Positions 1-12,211 of a DNA stretch of 64,000 nucleotides are shown piece after piece. Below the pieces are notes generated by a model. The model made no database searches. It was not told where the DNA came from and saw nothing but the letters and a program-made list of their open reading frames with translations. The position numbers and the translations under genes are program-made. The stretch comes from Baylisascaris procyonis (taxonomy: Eukaryota > Nematoda > Chromadorea > Rhabditida > Ascarididae), in the NCBI GenBank assembly GCA_037389465.1, contig JAZARR010000175.1, forward strand, positions 2,604,001 to 2,668,000, in the 5' to 3' direction. Each line of letters starts with the position of its first letter. Position 1 is the stretch's first letter.

Positions 1-219
1 CTCGAGAACTACTTGATTTACACTTCATGAAAAATGTTGAGAATATTATGAACTTATAGTTTGAAGTTCTGCACTCTAATCCTCATTGATCCAACAACTA
101 TGAAAAGAGCAATAAATATTCAAAGGTACAAAAAAAAAACTGCATGAATCAGGACAAAGAAAAACGATTTTTTTTTTAGTTTAAGATGTGTTTGAACAGT
201 GAATTAATGTATCAATCAG

Positions 220-1107
220 CAGTAATACTCTAGGATTTGGCACCCAGTTGTTGTCAAATTTTATGCGAAAAAAAAGTGAAGGTAATTTAAAGGCACTCGA
301 AGGACGTAAAGAATCGGCATTAGCGAAGGTCAACGATTGTGAATGGATAATCCGAACAAGATGTAGTCGTCTAGAAAATGCACTCTTGCAAATCACTGTC
401 TTCATGGCGCACGCAAAATGCAAATCGTCGCGTAAAAATAGTTCAGGTAACAACATACTTGTCTAAACTTTTAAGTATATTCTTGCCAGGTTGCAAGTCG
501 TAATATTTTATGTGATGTCGTTTTATTTGTGATATAATATCTATAAAAGTTGATGGCAATATTGGAGATGATACAGATGGATTTTAGTGTTGGGAAAATG
601 GATTTTGAAGAAGTTCGCTAAAAATCACCTGGAATGGGAGGGTACGATTTTGCAAAATTGTACTATAATGGTGATCTAGGCATTGAATATGGTCTTAGAG
701 GCATTTGAGATATGAGGTGCTTGGAACTTGTCAAATCTTCAAAATTTTTGGCTTGCATGCAAGGTGCTAACATCGATACTTTCTATGCGAAAGCTAAATT
801 CATTTGAATTATTACTTACAGCCTTTTCCATCCTTAATGAAATTAAATTTGGAATTTGTTGAAACTTTGTTGTGAATCGAACCAAACTTTATTTGCAGAA
901 TGCGGAACTTTAATGGACAATGCGTTAGCGTTAGCACGTAGTGAATGTCGTCGAGCATGTGCCCCATTATTGGAGAAGGCATTATTGCTGGAGGCGGCTA
1001 AAATATACAATTTATTGCAAACTATCGAGCAAAGGGATGAATGTGCGGTCGCATTTCGTGAGCTTGATCTCAAATGTCAAATCAACATCAAATGGACTGT
1101 TTTATAG
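220..1107 (+). CDS. 3' end of an unrecognised gene (two terminal exons)
   Basis: I do not recognise this protein. Two exons join in phase. The first ends at 446 before a GTAAC donor; its left limit is uncertain, because the frame is closed by a stop at 200-202 and AG acceptors lie at 219 and 247. The second begins at 899 after TTTGCAG and runs to a TAG at 1105-1107. The joint restores a Glu codon (G + AA). The roughly 145 encoded residues are rich in Ala, Leu, Glu, Arg and Cys with long amphipathic stretches (for example ALARSECRRACAPLLEKALL), so a helical bundle or coiled coil is likely. The two exons are the C-terminus; the rest of the gene lies left of the window. A BAR-like helical domain is possible but I cannot support it. 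Confidence 0.45.
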
Positions 1108-1763
1108 TTTATTTCCGGTTGCTTCTGTTGTGATTCTGCTCCCAATTTCGTGTTACTCATTGAAGAATCTTAAATAAGTGAAGTATGGAATATGAAAAAG
1201 TTGAAAAATGAAAAAAGGCGAATATGTCTGAAATATTTTAATGCGATTTTTGTGTTAATCGAGATGAAGCATGCGTTATGTTCTAGGCATAAAGATGTAT
1301 GGCGCTTCAATGAGAATGAAATGAAACGCTTTTTTGAACTTCCGGTTCGTAATATTTAGAGTGAGAGATAAGGAAAAATTCAGATTGAGAGGGATACTGT
1401 TTATATAAAGAAACAAAGACAATCGACATCTTCAAAAATTATAGTAGTCAAATCGTTAATAGTTTTAATATAATTAGTGCAATTATGTAGTTTTTTTTTC
1501 ACATGTACTGTTTTTTTGATATATTTCAAGTTGTTAATAATCTACTTATTACCGTTAACCCAAGTTGTAAATGCTGTTATACAAATTGGGCTTAATGAAC
1601 TTCATTTGTCCATCTCTTTGCCTCTTTTTAAAACTTTTTCACTACGAAAATTAAAATGCATTCAAATATTTACAACATAAATATTATTTTTATTTATAAG
1701 TATTTATCTTTTCTAATATAAACGAATTTGGTTAATCAAAAAAAAAAAAAAAAAAAAATTCTT
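1108..1763. other. Intergenic, no gene seen
   Basis: AT-rich spacer downstream of the plus-strand terminal exon. A reading frame at 1477-1680 is a low-complexity Leu/Phe/Ile run typical of T-rich DNA and is not accepted as a gene. A 20-base poly-A run ends the interval. Confidence 0.5.
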
Positions 1764-2364
1764 TCACCACCAAATTGTTTTACCAATTTGTTTTTGTTTT
1801 TCTCTTGGATCAATTCTTTGTTGAGGAAGTGAACGTCCTCGACTCATCTTATGATGATACGTTGATTTTCGTTTAGTTAACAAAGTTACTGTTCGTAATT
1901 TTGCTCGATCCATCCGACGAATATAGATGCGTTTCGATTTATTTCCCATTGATTTAATTATTCGTATGCAACTTTCTGGTACTGAAATAATTTTCACAAA
2001 ATAAAATTATGAACGGGGAAATTTTTTTTTTTTTTTTTGTTCCATAGAAGTGTTGAAGTTTCTCATCAATTTATAAGCGGAAGCAATATCTTATCGTTAT
2101 GTTTCGTTCGTCGTCGCTTTTCCACGTATGAATGTATTGTATTGTTAAATTGGGATTGAGGACGTTTTAGAACTCTTATTTGTATTTTATTTACTGCTAA
2201 AATTGGAATACGAAGTTTTTTTTTTTTGAAATATAACAACATACGTTTATTGCATTGCTGTTTGAGTTGTTCATCGCTAACGCAAAGTTCAGTGAATTCA
2301 TCGCATTCTATTTTGCACATATCAAGAACGGGAATCCATTGTGCATCCGAAAATGGATTACCAC
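1764..2364 (-). CDS. Possible minus-strand exons, function unknown
   Basis: Two candidate exons read leftward. The first starts at 2364 after a CACTTCAG acceptor and is open to a stop near 2066; it encodes a lysine/arginine-rich segment (KKKKLRIPILAVNKIQIRV). The second starts at 1981 after TATTTCAG and ends at a TGA at 1764-1766; it is also very basic (contains KSKRIYIRRMDRAKLRTVTL). I found no donor that joins them in phase, so they may belong to different transcripts, or one may be spurious. No domain is recognised. Acceptor quality and unbroken frames are the only evidence. Confidence 0.3.
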
Positions 2365-2820
2365 CTGAAGTGATTTTTCAGTAATTATTTTCCTCACCAT
2401 ATAAGTCGGTAGAAGATTTCTTTTATATTATTTTCCTTGTTAATTTTTATGATCATCTTTGAAGTTTTATTAAATCTGAATATTTGTTTAGGAAAGTGAA
2501 TTTAAAAAAATTTTTTTTTCTGCTTAAATATTTTGTGAAAATATAAAATTAAAATTTTTATTTTCATAATGCATTCGGCCAAACATTATCAAAAATTATT
2601 CGAGTAGTTTATTTTTTATTTTTATTTTTTTTAAATAAATCACTAAGAAATTTTTTAACATTATTATTTATAATAAAGCATTAAGTAATTTTAGCTACAT
2701 AGAAATAGTTATCTACAATTATCTACTTTATATTTTTCGCATATAATTATCTCTCGCATCAGTTGCGAATATTCGTCTAAGCAATGAATCAATTTGCATA
2801 TAATGAATTAATTTAATACC

Positions 2821-3139
2821 TCAAAATTCATTAAAATTCACTTCATGTTGTTTTTTTTTCGATTCGATATTTAAATATCTAATTAAATGAGAGAAACCCT
2901 TCATAAAGCACATACATAATTCCTGATTCTTGAAAATGAACTCCGTAAATTCGTCCTTTAATGCATCGACCATAGTTGCAAACAATAATAAAGCAATACA
3001 AGTAGGCGTTATCGATAGACCATTGAATAGCCTCAGCGATGACGATAGCGGTTGCTCAAATATGGTTGTCATCCAAGCGGCTACGTTCAATTCTACAATC
3101 TGGAAATTCGCCAAAATCAATGTTTGTCTATGATTTTCC
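2821..3139 (-). CDS. Possible minus-strand exon, hydrophobic protein
   Basis: An open frame begins at 3139, just after a TTTTTCAG acceptor on the minus strand, and runs to a TGA at 2821-2823. It includes hydrophobic stretches (for example SITPTCIALLLFATMVDAL) that could be a membrane helix. It could be an upstream exon of the basic minus-strand frames to its left, but the link is not proven. A shorter plus-strand frame overlaps it (2930-3133) and looks less protein-like. Function unknown. Confidence 0.3.
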
Positions 3140-4488
3140 CTGAAAAAGGGCAATTCAGGCAAAAGTATGATCTACAATCAAGTGATATGCGCAAATCGAA
3201 TTGCCAAATGAGTGAGTGATCGACCGTTAGAGTGTTAATTAAATATGCGAACTAATCGATAACTAGGCGCAGTTATAACATGGATCGCTACAACATGGTC
3301 GAAACTTTTTATTTAGACACCAATTGAATGTGCTTAATTATTCATGAATAACTTTTAATTGATTATTTATTTGCAAGCGGCATATTTTCGGTGCAGTAAC
3401 ATTTGTTTCCGATAGACGTCTTTCTAGAAACACTAGCAAGAGAGTCATGAGATTAGAAAACTCTAATTATTCATAAATTGGTATAGGTCTTATTCAAGTC
3501 GACAAGGTGGCTGATGCATACTGATAACGAGTTTGATCAAAAACCTTTTTAGATCACTTATTAGATGATATATCACCCAAAGAAAATAGCCTATATTAGA
3601 GAGGATAGGATCAACGAGAAGTCCAAGTTGACGGAATACGGTTCACGATACGAATAGCGCGCCGTATCGCTGCTTAATAAAACGGAAAGGATCGCCGATG
3701 TCACAACGAGGTTTTATTGCTGTTGTATGTATATTCATAAGCGGTCATAATGCCGCAGGCAAACTCGTCATCGAAATACATTGAACATTTATGCAACAGT
3801 GCTTATAGCGGTGTACACAGATATGCAAACTGGTTTCATTGCTGACAGCCGCATCAAAATTGCAAGCACTTATTGCCACCTCTTTAGATGAGATTTTAAG
3901 CGAAAACTTGTATGTCTCTCCGAGTCAATTAGGTAGAGGTAATTTCATTCTTAACAAGACTACACTCTATATTTACATATACTTGTAAACTTGTGAAATA
4001 ATAGTGCTACTTGGGAGGTGTTTTTTGAAAATTTCTTTCACAACAATATAATAACTAACATTATGCAAATTTCAGAAATGTTTACAAGGTGATGAGCAAA
4101 TTTGTTTTTTTTTTTTTTTAATTATTCAATAATTGGAATTAGCATAAATTACCGCCGATATATCATAGTCGTATGTATAATAGTTACGTTCAAAGTATAA
4201 AGAAGTGGTATTCTTTTCAGTGTTTAGTATTGTTATTCGTCAGGGTGGCTGATCCTCTAGAGATCCTTTCTGAATGAAATCGTTCGTTCTTGCGATGTTC
4301 TTTCGTTTTGCTCATCTGGAAGATCATCAAGTATTCTAATGTTTCATAAGTATTTTGTGGTTCCATATTTGCTCTCCTTTGATATGGTTTATATTTAGGC
4401 GGATGATAGTATAAAATAGAAATGATGGATGATGGTTGATTATAGTCGATAATCATCTACCATCTATTAAATATTGGAATTATTTCAG
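3140..4488. other. Spacer with one exon-like segment
   Basis: No gene can be assigned. A plus-strand segment at 3821-3938 is bounded by ACACAG and a GTAATT donor and is open in one frame (contains SKLQALIATSLDEILSENLY), so it may be an exon of an unseen transcript. Its exit phase does not match the first kinase exon at 4489. A minus-strand frame at 4217-4456 has no support beyond being open. Confidence 0.3.
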
Positions 4489-7400
4489 GAAAGTGAGGCG
4501 AGTACAAAAGTAAGTTGTTTCATTTGTCGTTAAAAAGCTCACAAAAGTAAATTGCTTCATTCGTTCATTAATAAAGCTATCTTTTTTTTAAATGAATTTT
4601 ACAATTATTATTGCCTATTAGTGTATAATTTTTATAACGGAAGTCGCAAACAAATCCACCAATGTAACCATTAATTTTTATAGGCAGTTATAAATAATTA
4701 TATGCAAATTTTTTTTCATATTGCCCTCATATTCAGCAGAATCGATTATGATTCGTTTATCTATCGTAATTGATCTATCGTAATCTATAGTTTATTCGAC
4801 CGTATAGAATTGCCTACGATAGTTTTATATTATCTAAGCCATTAGACAATTCTCTTCAGGACAAAAGGATCGGAACGATCTGCTAGAGGTCCTCGATCAG
4901 CGAGAACACAAAATTCAATCAATGAAAAATCTAGCGTGGTTAGTGAAACTTTATCTGTCTCATTTAAAACTACTGTCATACTATAAGAGATGTACTGATG
5001 AAGTTCCAACACTCACTATATATCTATCATCGCCGAAAAATTCTTTAATATTAGATATTTTTATTTTTTTTTAAATATTTATATTTTAGAAGTGATAAAA
5101 ATTTGGTCTCTTTCTCAATAATTTTGTAAGTTATTTTACATTTCTTATGCACTTAATATAAATTCGAATTTCTTTTATTTATTCTTGTTAGATTGCCAAT
5201 GCGATGTCCTTTGTCAGAAATTGTTTCTATCTCCTGGAATATTCCACTCAAAATATTTATGTTCAGAAGATTCAGTCTCCTTTCTGTCCATTGAAACAAC
5301 TCCTTCAACTCCTCATCATTAAAAGTCGAAATAGCCTAAAAAATCTAAAATCAACTTTGAGTTCTAAAAAGTTGGAAGTTCTAAAAAGTTCTAAATTTAC
5401 ATTAATAAAAAGTTTAAAAAAGTTCTCAAAAAAAATTCAACTTTCCACTTCGGTTATTTAATAATATAAACCAGGCTTAGCAATAAGGAAGTCGGAAGTA
5501 AAAACCCAAAGAAAATGTAGATCATTCAAGGATAATCAAACACTAATCGCATTACAGGCATCTACACAACTCCGTAGTATCAGTCGTCATTCACGCTCTA
5601 AGCTGAGCAGAAATAAACTAATCAAATCATCAACCGCTTCGTTCAGCAGAAGTGCTGTAAGCGAAATAAAGTTTTTATTCTTTAATGAGAAGATAATCTA
5701 TTCATTTAATAATTAATAAAAACGTTTCATCTAAATTGCTATCGTACTATTGTGGTATCAAAGTGAATAAAAAACTTTAAATGCTTATTGATAAGTCTAC
5801 GGTATATGCTTAGTTTACGGTAAATGTTCACTGATAACTCATTAGTTTACGGTACATTTTCATTCAAATATGAAAATTAAAAAAAAAAAAACAGGCGAAA
5901 TATTTAGTGTATAAATTTGCTAATAATATCCGTACTATTTACTTCTATTTTAGAGTCTTGCAAGGGCAAAGAATGAGCAATTAATGAAAGAAGAAGAATT
6001 TGCGAAGGTATTTCATTTTTTTAATATCCTTTTTCACGTATATAGAATAAACTTAAATTAAAGATTATTGAAGAATAATGAAAGAGATGAGCACTAGCAA
6101 AATATTCACAACAGAATGAGTAAAATTATCGAAATCAGTGAGTTTCCTGTTCTTACGTCCACCACGTAGAAAAAAAAAACGAGAAATCAAAAACGTTAAA
6201 GAAACGCGAATCTCTGATTAGCTGCATTTAGAGTGATTCTTGCAATCGCTTCCACAATTTTTATCACTAGTATTTCTTAAATAACAACATTTATTCGTAC
6301 ATATCTGTTTGTCTGTCTTTATGTCTGTCCAATACTCGTATATTCAACTCTTCACCAAAAATTTATTCAATTTATCTATTTGTATCGCACAGATTTTTTT
6401 TTTTTTTTTTTTTGCTTCACCATTCGATCATCGAATCATCAAAGAATGCTCATGTCTAAATGAAGGCAATTAACAATGAAAGCGATTTGAAGTGAATTAT
6501 TTAAAATTATTGAAAGTTTATGAATGAAAAAAAGGAAGTATATATTTGCAGAATGCAGGTAAAGCACTACAAATGAACGAATGGTATCATGGATTGATGC
6601 CTCGTGAAGAAATCGAAGAAATGCTTCATGCTGACGGAGATTTTATCGTTCGACGAACAGAGGTTATTACTTATTGCAGTATCAATTTTTTTTTTGCGAT
6701 TTTTAAACCTCAAAAAATATTTTCAATAAAGTAAGTCGAATTTGTATCCTTTATAAAATGTAGTGCAATTATCGCTGAGAATATTACCGCATAAATCACT
6801 AAATAGATGCATCATTGACAACAAATTTTTCTTCGTTCATAATGGTGCATCTTATGGTTGCTTCGTTTCCGAGATGGTAAATGCCTAATGATATCTATTT
6901 TTTTTTAGGTTGGAGGCAAAACACGTCTTGTCGTATCGGTGAAAAACAAAGGCAGAATACGACATATCCTTCTAATGTTCGCTGATGGTAAATGGAGTCT
7001 TCGCAATGTAAATTCTTCAATTCGTGCATATGCATTATGAGTAATTTTAGTCTGCAATATGATCTTCATTTAACGATAAATATGACCCTATTGCGTTAAT
7101 TGTTGTTGTGTTGCCTTAGCACCATCGAAATCACCTTCATACGCAAACGAATATATGCACTATAGAATAGTGTTGCTTCTGCTCAGAGGTCAGGAAGTTT
7201 GAGCTGGTGCTCCTTCATTCCAATACCGAAGGGGTACGAAGATTGGGTACTCACTTCAACAATACTATTTTATACTGAGATAAGCGATCGATACTTTATT
7301 ATAGATGACTAACAGCGTCATAGAACATCTCTTGCTATGAAACTGATACATTTTTATTGAGGCTTCAACATGATTCAAAAAATCCATCCAAAGCGTCAAC

Positions 7401-10400
7401 CCATGATGCATAACTAGGATTCTTGATAGTAGTAGTAGTTGTTGTTGTTTAGTTGATACTTTAAAGGATGATTTCAGTTATCTTTTTATTTGTATTACTA
7501 ATATATACTAGTTGGTACAAATATACTTTTTATTTGACTTTATTTGAAACATTCTGGAAGGATCTTTCGGGCAATCGATGAATAAAAAAAAATGAATTAG
7601 CTCACGCCTTGGAGAGATTTCAAAAATTATATTCTCACATCCTTGGTCAAAAAGTTTTTTTTTTGACGTATCGGTAGTATTACTATTAATAAAATCAAGA
7701 AAATCGGAAGGTGATTTCCAATATTTATATTTAGATGAATGGAATTTTCACCGCCAAAATTAAAATGTGGAATTAATGAATCCGACATTTAAAAAAAAAG
7801 TTCAATACGATAAAAGGAAGTCTAAAATGAAAAATTTTGCAGATGAGAATGGGTTCAATAACGGCACTTATTCTGGAACATGTTAAAATGAAAGTCCCAG
7901 TACAAGGCGATGGTATGTCATTTTAGATGGGAAATTTTATTTTTTATTTATTTTTTGATGAAATTCGATTAAAATCCTAAAAAAATTTTTTCTTCCACGT
8001 GAAAAAAAATTTCTTTCTTCTCAAAATTTTAAAAAGGCAAACAAAATCTCTGAAAGAATCACATGAGAGTGAACTGTTGATCGAAAGCCAATTTTTCTTT
8101 GCAACCCAATTTGGAGAAGAAAATGATCAAAATCACAGAAATGTATTCATCGCATCGATTTTCACTATGTAATTGGCAAAAAAAAAACTATATTTTAACA
8201 AACTATATTCGTTCGGCTATCCAGTAGCTTTCATGATGGGTGATTCGCTATGTGAGGAATGAAGATGGCTTTGAACTTATGCGGCATTTTTTTTAATTAA
8301 CGGAACGACTATTCAGGTGAATAAACTATAACAACGGATATAATAGGCATTTTTTTCCAGCCAGGATTGAACGCACATAAAAATAAAAATAAAAATTTGT
8401 GAGAGGAACCTTGAAATAAATCACTAAGAAATATTCCACGAAAAAACGTTGATATGCAGAATATGAGATGAGTGTAAAAAAAAAAAGTAGATTTGCAGGT
8501 ACACTTCTCACACATCCGGTTCCGCGACCCGACTATTATATTCTACATGATCATGTGGTTGTTAAGGATCAAATAGGATCGGGCGCATTCGGCGACGTAC
8601 ATATTGGTGTGCTGAAGAAAGCGGACGGCTCAAGTGTTGATGTAGCCATCAAGAGACTCAAAGGCCTCATGACTAAGCGACAGCGCTCTATTTTTATGAA
8701 GGTATCCGAGCAATAGATTTCATTGATTTCAATGTTTTTATTTTCGGGCTGATCGAGTATTTTAGCGTTGATGCAATATTTTATAGTTTATCCCAATGTT
8801 TTAGGGCGTTGGGTTGACTTAAAATTTGCACATAAGCAATTATAAATCTCTATATGTGTGGATTGTAAGAGTTTTATTAAAATGCAATCGAAAAACGCAT
8901 ACTCATTGTCCCATTTCCCTTTCCATCCCTCACCATTCATCTATGTTTCATTCTATCTAACAATGGTTATTTGACGAATAATACTATGCGAGCCTGGAAT
9001 ATCCACATTTTTAGTGTGCTGTTTTTGATTGTTGACTCGGCATAAATGCGTTATTATGTAACGCTTATTATATCAGTGGGATATTATTTGTTATGAATGT
9101 ACATTCGATGCTAAATGTTTGTTATTCGCAAAACTCGTTCTCTACTCTCAAATCGAAGTGCGGAAAAAAAGGTTCAAAATATGTTCCCATAGGCCTTTAT
9201 GAAGTATACAGCTTGATAGATTCCCAAAAGACGATGAGGGTGCGATATTTACAAGAAACATAAAAAATAAAATATATTGGAGTTGAAATTAAGCATTCCT
9301 GGGTATCTTAGGATGAAATAGTTTTTGATAAGGTCACAAGAAATTTAAAAAAAAACGTCTCATCGCATCAAATATCATCCGATTCAGAAAAAAAAAAACA
9401 AAAAATTAGACGTAAATTTTCATAGTGAATTTATATCAATATATTCAGCGTTTTCAATATGGGTAGCGAAAATTTTTAAGTTAAAAAGTAACTTATAAAA
9501 ATATTTTAAAATTATTAGCACCTATATATCTCCATATCTAAGCGAATAAAATCATCATCTAAAAAGAGGCTTCCAATCTTGAATTGGAAACAAAGAAATT
9601 GAAATATAAGAAATAACCAATACCCGTTAGAAATCAATCATTAAAGAAAGAGATTTACAGGAAGCAAAAATAATGAGACGTTTCAATCATCCGAACATCG
9701 TGAATCTACTAGGTGTTGCACCACAAGAAGATCCGGTCATGATTATTCTCGAACTTTGTCCCAATGGTTCGTTGAATAAGAAGCTAAAGAGTAACCCAAA
9801 TATACCGATCAGCAAATTGGTTTCCTATGCAACAGATGCTGCACGCGGAATGGTCTATCTCTCGATGAATACGGTTCATAATTTTTTAACAATTATGCAC
9901 ATTCAAACATTAAATGATGCTGACTTAACGTTGTATATAAATAGATATATAATTAATTAGTTGAGTACAAGTATAAATAAAAATAAATAAAAAATAAACT
10001 ATATATTAATATATAGAGTTTATTTATTTATTGGCTTATTGGCACCAGCTCCTCCATAAATCTTCGTCGGCCACGCTTTCCCGTTGTCTCTTTATGTCCA
10101 TATTGCTAGCAACTAGCTAAACGTGGTGAGCTTAAGTGCTTAAAGATCCCCAGTCAATCGAGATGTTGTTATCACTAATATAGAAGAGCTTTAATGCAGC
10201 TATTCAACTGCATTAAAGCGATAGATAGTAACATCAACAATAAATGCCGATTGTAGGTGATTTTATTTGCTTTGCTGCTGCTGCAAAAGTTGCATATTAC
10301 GATGCGAATGGTTAGCATTTGATTATATTTTGCAGGTAATTCATCGAGATATCGCAGCGCGAAATTGTTTAATTGGTAAAAAAGATGAGGCAAAAATAAG

Positions 10401-10518
10401 TGACTTCGGGCTATCGGTAGCTGATCAGGATACTATTAGTGTCGATAAACTCAGACAAATGCCCGTACGTTGGCTTTCACCGGAGACGCTTCGTCTAGTT
10501 CGTTATTCATTTATTTCT

Positions 10519-10570
<52 letters not shown>

Positions 10571-11826
10571 GGCTGACGGATACGATGGATTAACTATCGG
10601 TTTGACTCGCATTTACTCTTACTAATGTTTCATCACACATTGTGGTTTTATTGGAAATGCCTTGAAAAGATTCCATCATGCCAAATGATTCCATTGTTTC
10701 GAAAAATGCATCGGAGATGCCATCGGAATAGAAATATTCTGGAGAAGGGGTCCATTAGTTATCGGTCAAGATCGGATGCTTTCTTAGCGATAAAGCAAAG
10801 GCAGCATTCAACTAATGGTCAGCTGCTTAACTGAATCTTTCAACAATAAATAATCTGTAAACATTGAATAGCGATAATATTCTCAACAAATCGTTGATTT
10901 ATTTAAATTCTATTTTTTTTTTTTTTTGAGTATATATCGTCTTGAATTCTATTCGAAAACATTTATACCGATCACCCATTTACGATTATTGCTTATATTT
11001 ATTTTGATGCAAATTGAATTTCTGAAATAATATAGGGACAATTTTCGACAAAAACCGATGTGTGGTCATTTGGAGTTATGTTATGGGAAATATTCAATCG
11101 TTGCAAGAGTGATCCATATCCCGGTTTGACCAATATGCAAGCACGAGGAAAGGTTAGAACAACTTCGAAACTTTATCGTAACTTTTTTTTTTTAAATTGT
11201 CTACTTCAAAGAAATAACATGCCCATTGGTGAATTTATTGGAATATGATGGGATGAATAAGTCATACGGTTGCCTATCTCGTTTTACTCCGATTTTTGAA
11301 ATGAAACAAAATGTGATATTATATTATTTTACAAGTAGGAATAGTAAAATCACAATCCGTGATTTCAAAAAAAAAAAATACTATTTAAGCTAAAGTAGTA
11401 ATATGAAAATTTGAAATTATAATATTTAATTCCTCATTCCAGCTAAGTTATATTTATTTTGAACTATATTAAAATGTTCGACATATTATTATTCATCGAT
11501 TATAATGTCTAAAAATGAAGTAGAAAATTCGTTACATTGATCTACAATTGTAGATCCTTTCAAGGGAAACGCCAATGACAGCACCTGAAGGAACACCACA
11601 AGTGATCAATAAAATTATGATGCTTTGCTTCACACAGGTTTCTTTTTGAGTAAATTTCATCTAATGACGGCTAAAATATAGAAAATTCAATTTTTTATCA
11701 CTTATCAATCACTGTTCTAGATTGGAACATTTGCCTGCACACTATATCAACAGATAAAACATCACTTACTTTATCACGTAGAAGATTACGAATTGTTTGA
11801 TATGCAATTTGATGTAAAAATATGCA

Positions 11827-11887
<61 letters not shown>

Positions 11888-12211
11888 AATATTGCAAATT
11901 ACAGAAATATTGGGATAAGACGCTTCTAAGTGGCGTAAATCTGAAATTATTCCTTCATGGAATGTTGACAAAGACTACTGCAATATAACTATTTTATACA
12001 TTTATAGATATATTTGTCATTGATCATAGTTAGAGCACATTCAGTCACGATAGAAAAATATTGATCTGAATGATAATCAGTTGTATTTTTATTAAGAAAT
12101 ATTTCATAAAATTTTCAGGATCCAGCAAATCGACCAAATTTTGTGGAATTATTTAAAATTTTGGCACCAAACGAGAAGCTACCAGAAATTGAACGGACAC
12201 CACGTGTTTAG
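4489..12211 (+). CDS. Fer/Fps-type non-receptor tyrosine kinase (SH2-kinase)
   Basis: Cytoplasmic protein-tyrosine kinase that transfers ATP phosphate to tyrosines on targets bound by its SH2 domain. Thirteen exons keep phase throughout: 4489-4509, 4860-4938, 5558-5656, 5954-6007, 6552-6662, 6909-7007, 7843-7912, 8499-8701, 9661-9873, 10336-10497, 11036-11152, 11554-11637, 12119-12211 (TAG). Exons 1-4 give a basic Ser/Arg-rich linker. Exons 5-7 are the SH2 domain (starts EWYHGLMPREEIEEML, with FIVRR). Exon 8 has the glycine loop GSGAFGDV and VAIK lysine; exon 10 has HRDIAARN and DFG; exon 11 has DVWSFGVMLWE; exons 12-13 have CFTQDPANRPNF. The short tail and lack of an SH3 domain fit the nematode Fer-like group that includes sperm kinase SPE-8. 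The start codon was not found; upstream exons may be missing. The activation loop has no tyrosine. Confidence 0.93.
10522..10569. repeat. TA microsatellite
   Basis: About 24 TA units, directly after exon 10 of the kinase gene (within 25 bases of its donor). Confidence 0.95.
11831..11885. repeat. TA microsatellite
   Basis: About 27 TA units in the last intron of the kinase gene. Confidence 0.95.

Noticed and set aside
5204..5461. Plus-strand 85-codon frame with repeated KKL/SSK words
   Set aside because: Low-complexity AAGTTCTAAAA repeats inside a kinase intron; it does not fit the phase of flanking exons.
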